From assembly GCA_017746715.1 (NCBI GenBank), contig JAGHZQ010000083.1, positions 62,001-126,000 on the forward strand: a stretch of 64,000 nt of DNA, read 5' to 3'. The position numbers and the translations under genes are program-made. Under the pieces are notes generated by a model. It worked only from the letters and a program-made list of their open reading frames with translations. It was not told where the DNA came from and did no database searches. Below, in pieces: positions 62,808-64,000 of this stretch. Within the stretch, counting starts at the first letter, position 1. Every line of letters starts with the position of its first letter. The stretch comes from Cyanobacteria bacterium SBLK (GTDB lineage Bacteria > Cyanobacteriota > Cyanobacteriia > Cyanobacteriales > Spirulinaceae).

Positions 62808-62838
62808 TTGATTTCCCCGGGTTTTGTCCTCCGTTATT

Positions 62839-63579
62839 TTAACCGATGCGATCGCCCAGCCAATAGACGATCGGGGCGAGGGGAATGGCGGGAAGGAAGG
62901 AGGCGACGCGAATGCGAGTAACTTGGAGGAGGTTCAACCCCAGCCCGAGAATGGTTAAGCCGCCGACTCCGGTAACGAGGAAGATGCGGGGATCGCTTTG
63001 GGGGTCGGGGACGAGGGTGGCGAGACTGCCAGCGGCGAGGGAGATGCTGCCTTGGTAGAGCAGGATAGTGAGGGCAGAAAAACCCACGCCGATACCATAG
63101 CTGCTAGTGAGAGCGAGAGAGGCGATCGCGTCCATGACGGCTTTAAGGACGAGGAGGGTATTATCGCCGGTTAAGCCGTTATTAAGGCTGCCGAGAAAAG
63201 CGAGGGGACCGATACAGAAGAGGAGGCTGCTGGCGACGAAGCCTTCGGTAAAGCGTCCTTTACCGCGAAATTTTTCTTGCAACCAGTCGCCAATTTTCGC
63301 GAGGCGGTCTTCGAGTTGCAGGGCTTCTCCGAGGATGCCGCCGATGGCGAGGCAAAGCAAACCGAGAATCACACCGTCGATTTTCCCCCCTTGGGCCTGT
63401 TTGAGGCTGTCGGCGAGGGTTGCCCCAATCCAAAGGGTGAGAAGTCCGAGGGCAGAGGTGAGAATTTGCTGCATTTTTTTCGGCAGGCGGTTTTGCAGCA
63501 GCAGTCCGAGACAGGTTCCGAGGAGGACGGTGATGACATTAATCCAAGTCCCACTCGTGCGCGTCCAAAAGTCTAGCAT
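62839..63579 (-). CDS. DUF554 family membrane protein
   Basis: 246 residues with about seven transmembrane helices. The opening GTWINVITVLLGTCLGLLL, the GxxxG-rich helices and FCIGPLAFLGSLNNGLTGD (about residues 122-140) are the DUF554 marks. It resembles small-molecule permeases; the transported compound is not known. It starts at 63579 near the end of the LysE-type gene on the same strand. Confidence 0.9.
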   Translation of the reverse strand: MLDFWTRTSGTWINVITVLLGTCLGLLLQNRLPKKMQQILTSALGLLTLWIGATLADSLKQAQGGKIDGVILGLLCLAIGGILGEALQLEDRLAKIGDWLQEKFRGKGRFTEGFVASSLLFCIGPLAFLGSLNNGLTGDNTLLVLKAVMDAIASLALTSSYGIGVGFSALTILLYQGSISLAAGSLATLVPDPQSDPRIFLVTGVGGLTILGLGLNLLQVTRIRVASFLPAIPLAPIVYWLGDRIG

Positions 63580-63605
63580 GGGTTAACTGGTGACTGGTGA
63601 CTGAA

Positions 63606-64000
63606 TTATCGCGTTTCAGGGATTGCCAATTTTGCCCCCAAACCGATAAAAATCGAGCCGGTGAGCCATTTTTGAAAGCGCGATCGCTTTTGCAACCAAG
63701 TGCTGGCGGTGCTGGCGATGAGGGCGACGAGGACGAGCCAGAGGGTGCAGAGGAGAATATAGGTCATGCCGAGGGCGAAAATTTGTAGGGGGATGTTACC
63801 GCGATCGCCGTTGATGAATTGGGGGAGGAAGGCGAGGAAGAAGAGGGCCACTTTAGGGTTGAGAACGTTAGAGAGAAAACCTTGGAAAAAGGTAGTTTTT
63901 AAGTTCGCTTTGGCGGTTGTTTTGAGAGGGAGATTTTGTCGTTTTTCTGTCAGGGTGATGATGCCTAAATAAATGAGATAGACGGCTCCGATATATTTTA
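63606..64000 (-). CDS. LysE family amino-acid/metabolite exporter (partial)
   Basis: The 5' end lies beyond the window; about 131 C-terminal residues are visible. The segment YIGAVYLIYLGI, then SNVLNPKVALFFLAFLPQF, is the LysE/RhtB signature, and two further transmembrane helices follow (LGMTYILLCTLWLVLVALI, WLTGSIFIGLGAKLAI). LysE-type permeases export amino acids or related metabolites. The substrate is not readable. Confidence 0.9.
   Translation of the reverse strand, partial: KYIGAVYLIYLGIITLTEKRQNLPLKTTAKANLKTTFFQGFLSNVLNPKVALFFLAFLPQFINGDRGNIPLQIFALGMTYILLCTLWLVLVALIASTASTWLQKRSRFQKWLTGSIFIGLGAKLAIPETR

Overview
The window is chromosomal DNA of a cyanobacterium, most likely a filamentous one. 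The HIP1 octamer GCGATCGC and its GCGATCG core recur throughout. Cyanobacteria-typical families are common (DUF1517, DUF3172, DUF6765, CHAT proteases with TPRs, an FHA-type exoprotein, EF-hand transaldolase), as are intergenic heptamer tandem repeats. Most genes are on the minus strand in short operons. I found no rRNA, tRNA, CRISPR array, phage or intact insertion sequence.

Layout. 1-7023 (minus): the start of a nonribosomal peptide synthetase (NRPS) cluster. A two-module A-T-C-A-T-E enzyme is followed by the N-terminus of a second synthetase. The architecture and binding-pocket residues fit a ureido-peptide (anabaenopeptin/nodulapeptin-like) starter enzyme. 7405-16401: WD40/coiled-coil membrane protein, acylphosphatase, SerC, a lipid-linked oligosaccharide flippase, an alanine/glycine:cation symporter and a triple-GAF protein. 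16727-21796: a type I secretion HlyD adaptor and a large exported DUF4347/beta-helix/DUF4114 protein broken by a frameshift. 21962-35718: housekeeping and conserved genes (ileS, comB-like, DUF1517, 2-Cys peroxiredoxin, FAD/Rieske oxidoreductase, PRMT-like methyltransferase, DUF3172, aat, esterase, RppA-like response regulator, hisG) plus a decayed PIN toxin gene. 36009-46572: an accessory island holding a small two-TM protein, a DUF4384-like protein, a large TPR-CHAT protease, an FHA-type secreted protein and a secreted TPR-CHAT protease. 46586-49966: ftsY, nusB and DUF502. 50402-64000: TPR protein, rhomboid protease, M23 peptidase, two AI-2E family permeases, a CPBP protease/DUF6765 pair, pgeF, an EF-hand transaldolase homologue that has lost its Schiff-base lysine, DUF554 and a partial LysE exporter.

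Most notable points. (1) The 36-46.6 kb island carries two CHAT caspase-like proteases: one apparently cytoplasmic with seven near-identical 46-residue TPR units, the other exported next to a TPS-type adhesin. (2) A transposon-like small element occurs twice (11074-11206 and 43716-43940), each with inverted termini and a 9-bp target duplication that overlaps the upstream gene's stop codon. In the second copy its right terminus supplies the start codon of the secreted CHAT protease. (3) A hairpin repeat family with compensatory stem changes occurs at 26649 and, in frame, inside the first CHAT gene at 39768. (4) The EF-hand transaldolase looks like a pseudoenzyme.
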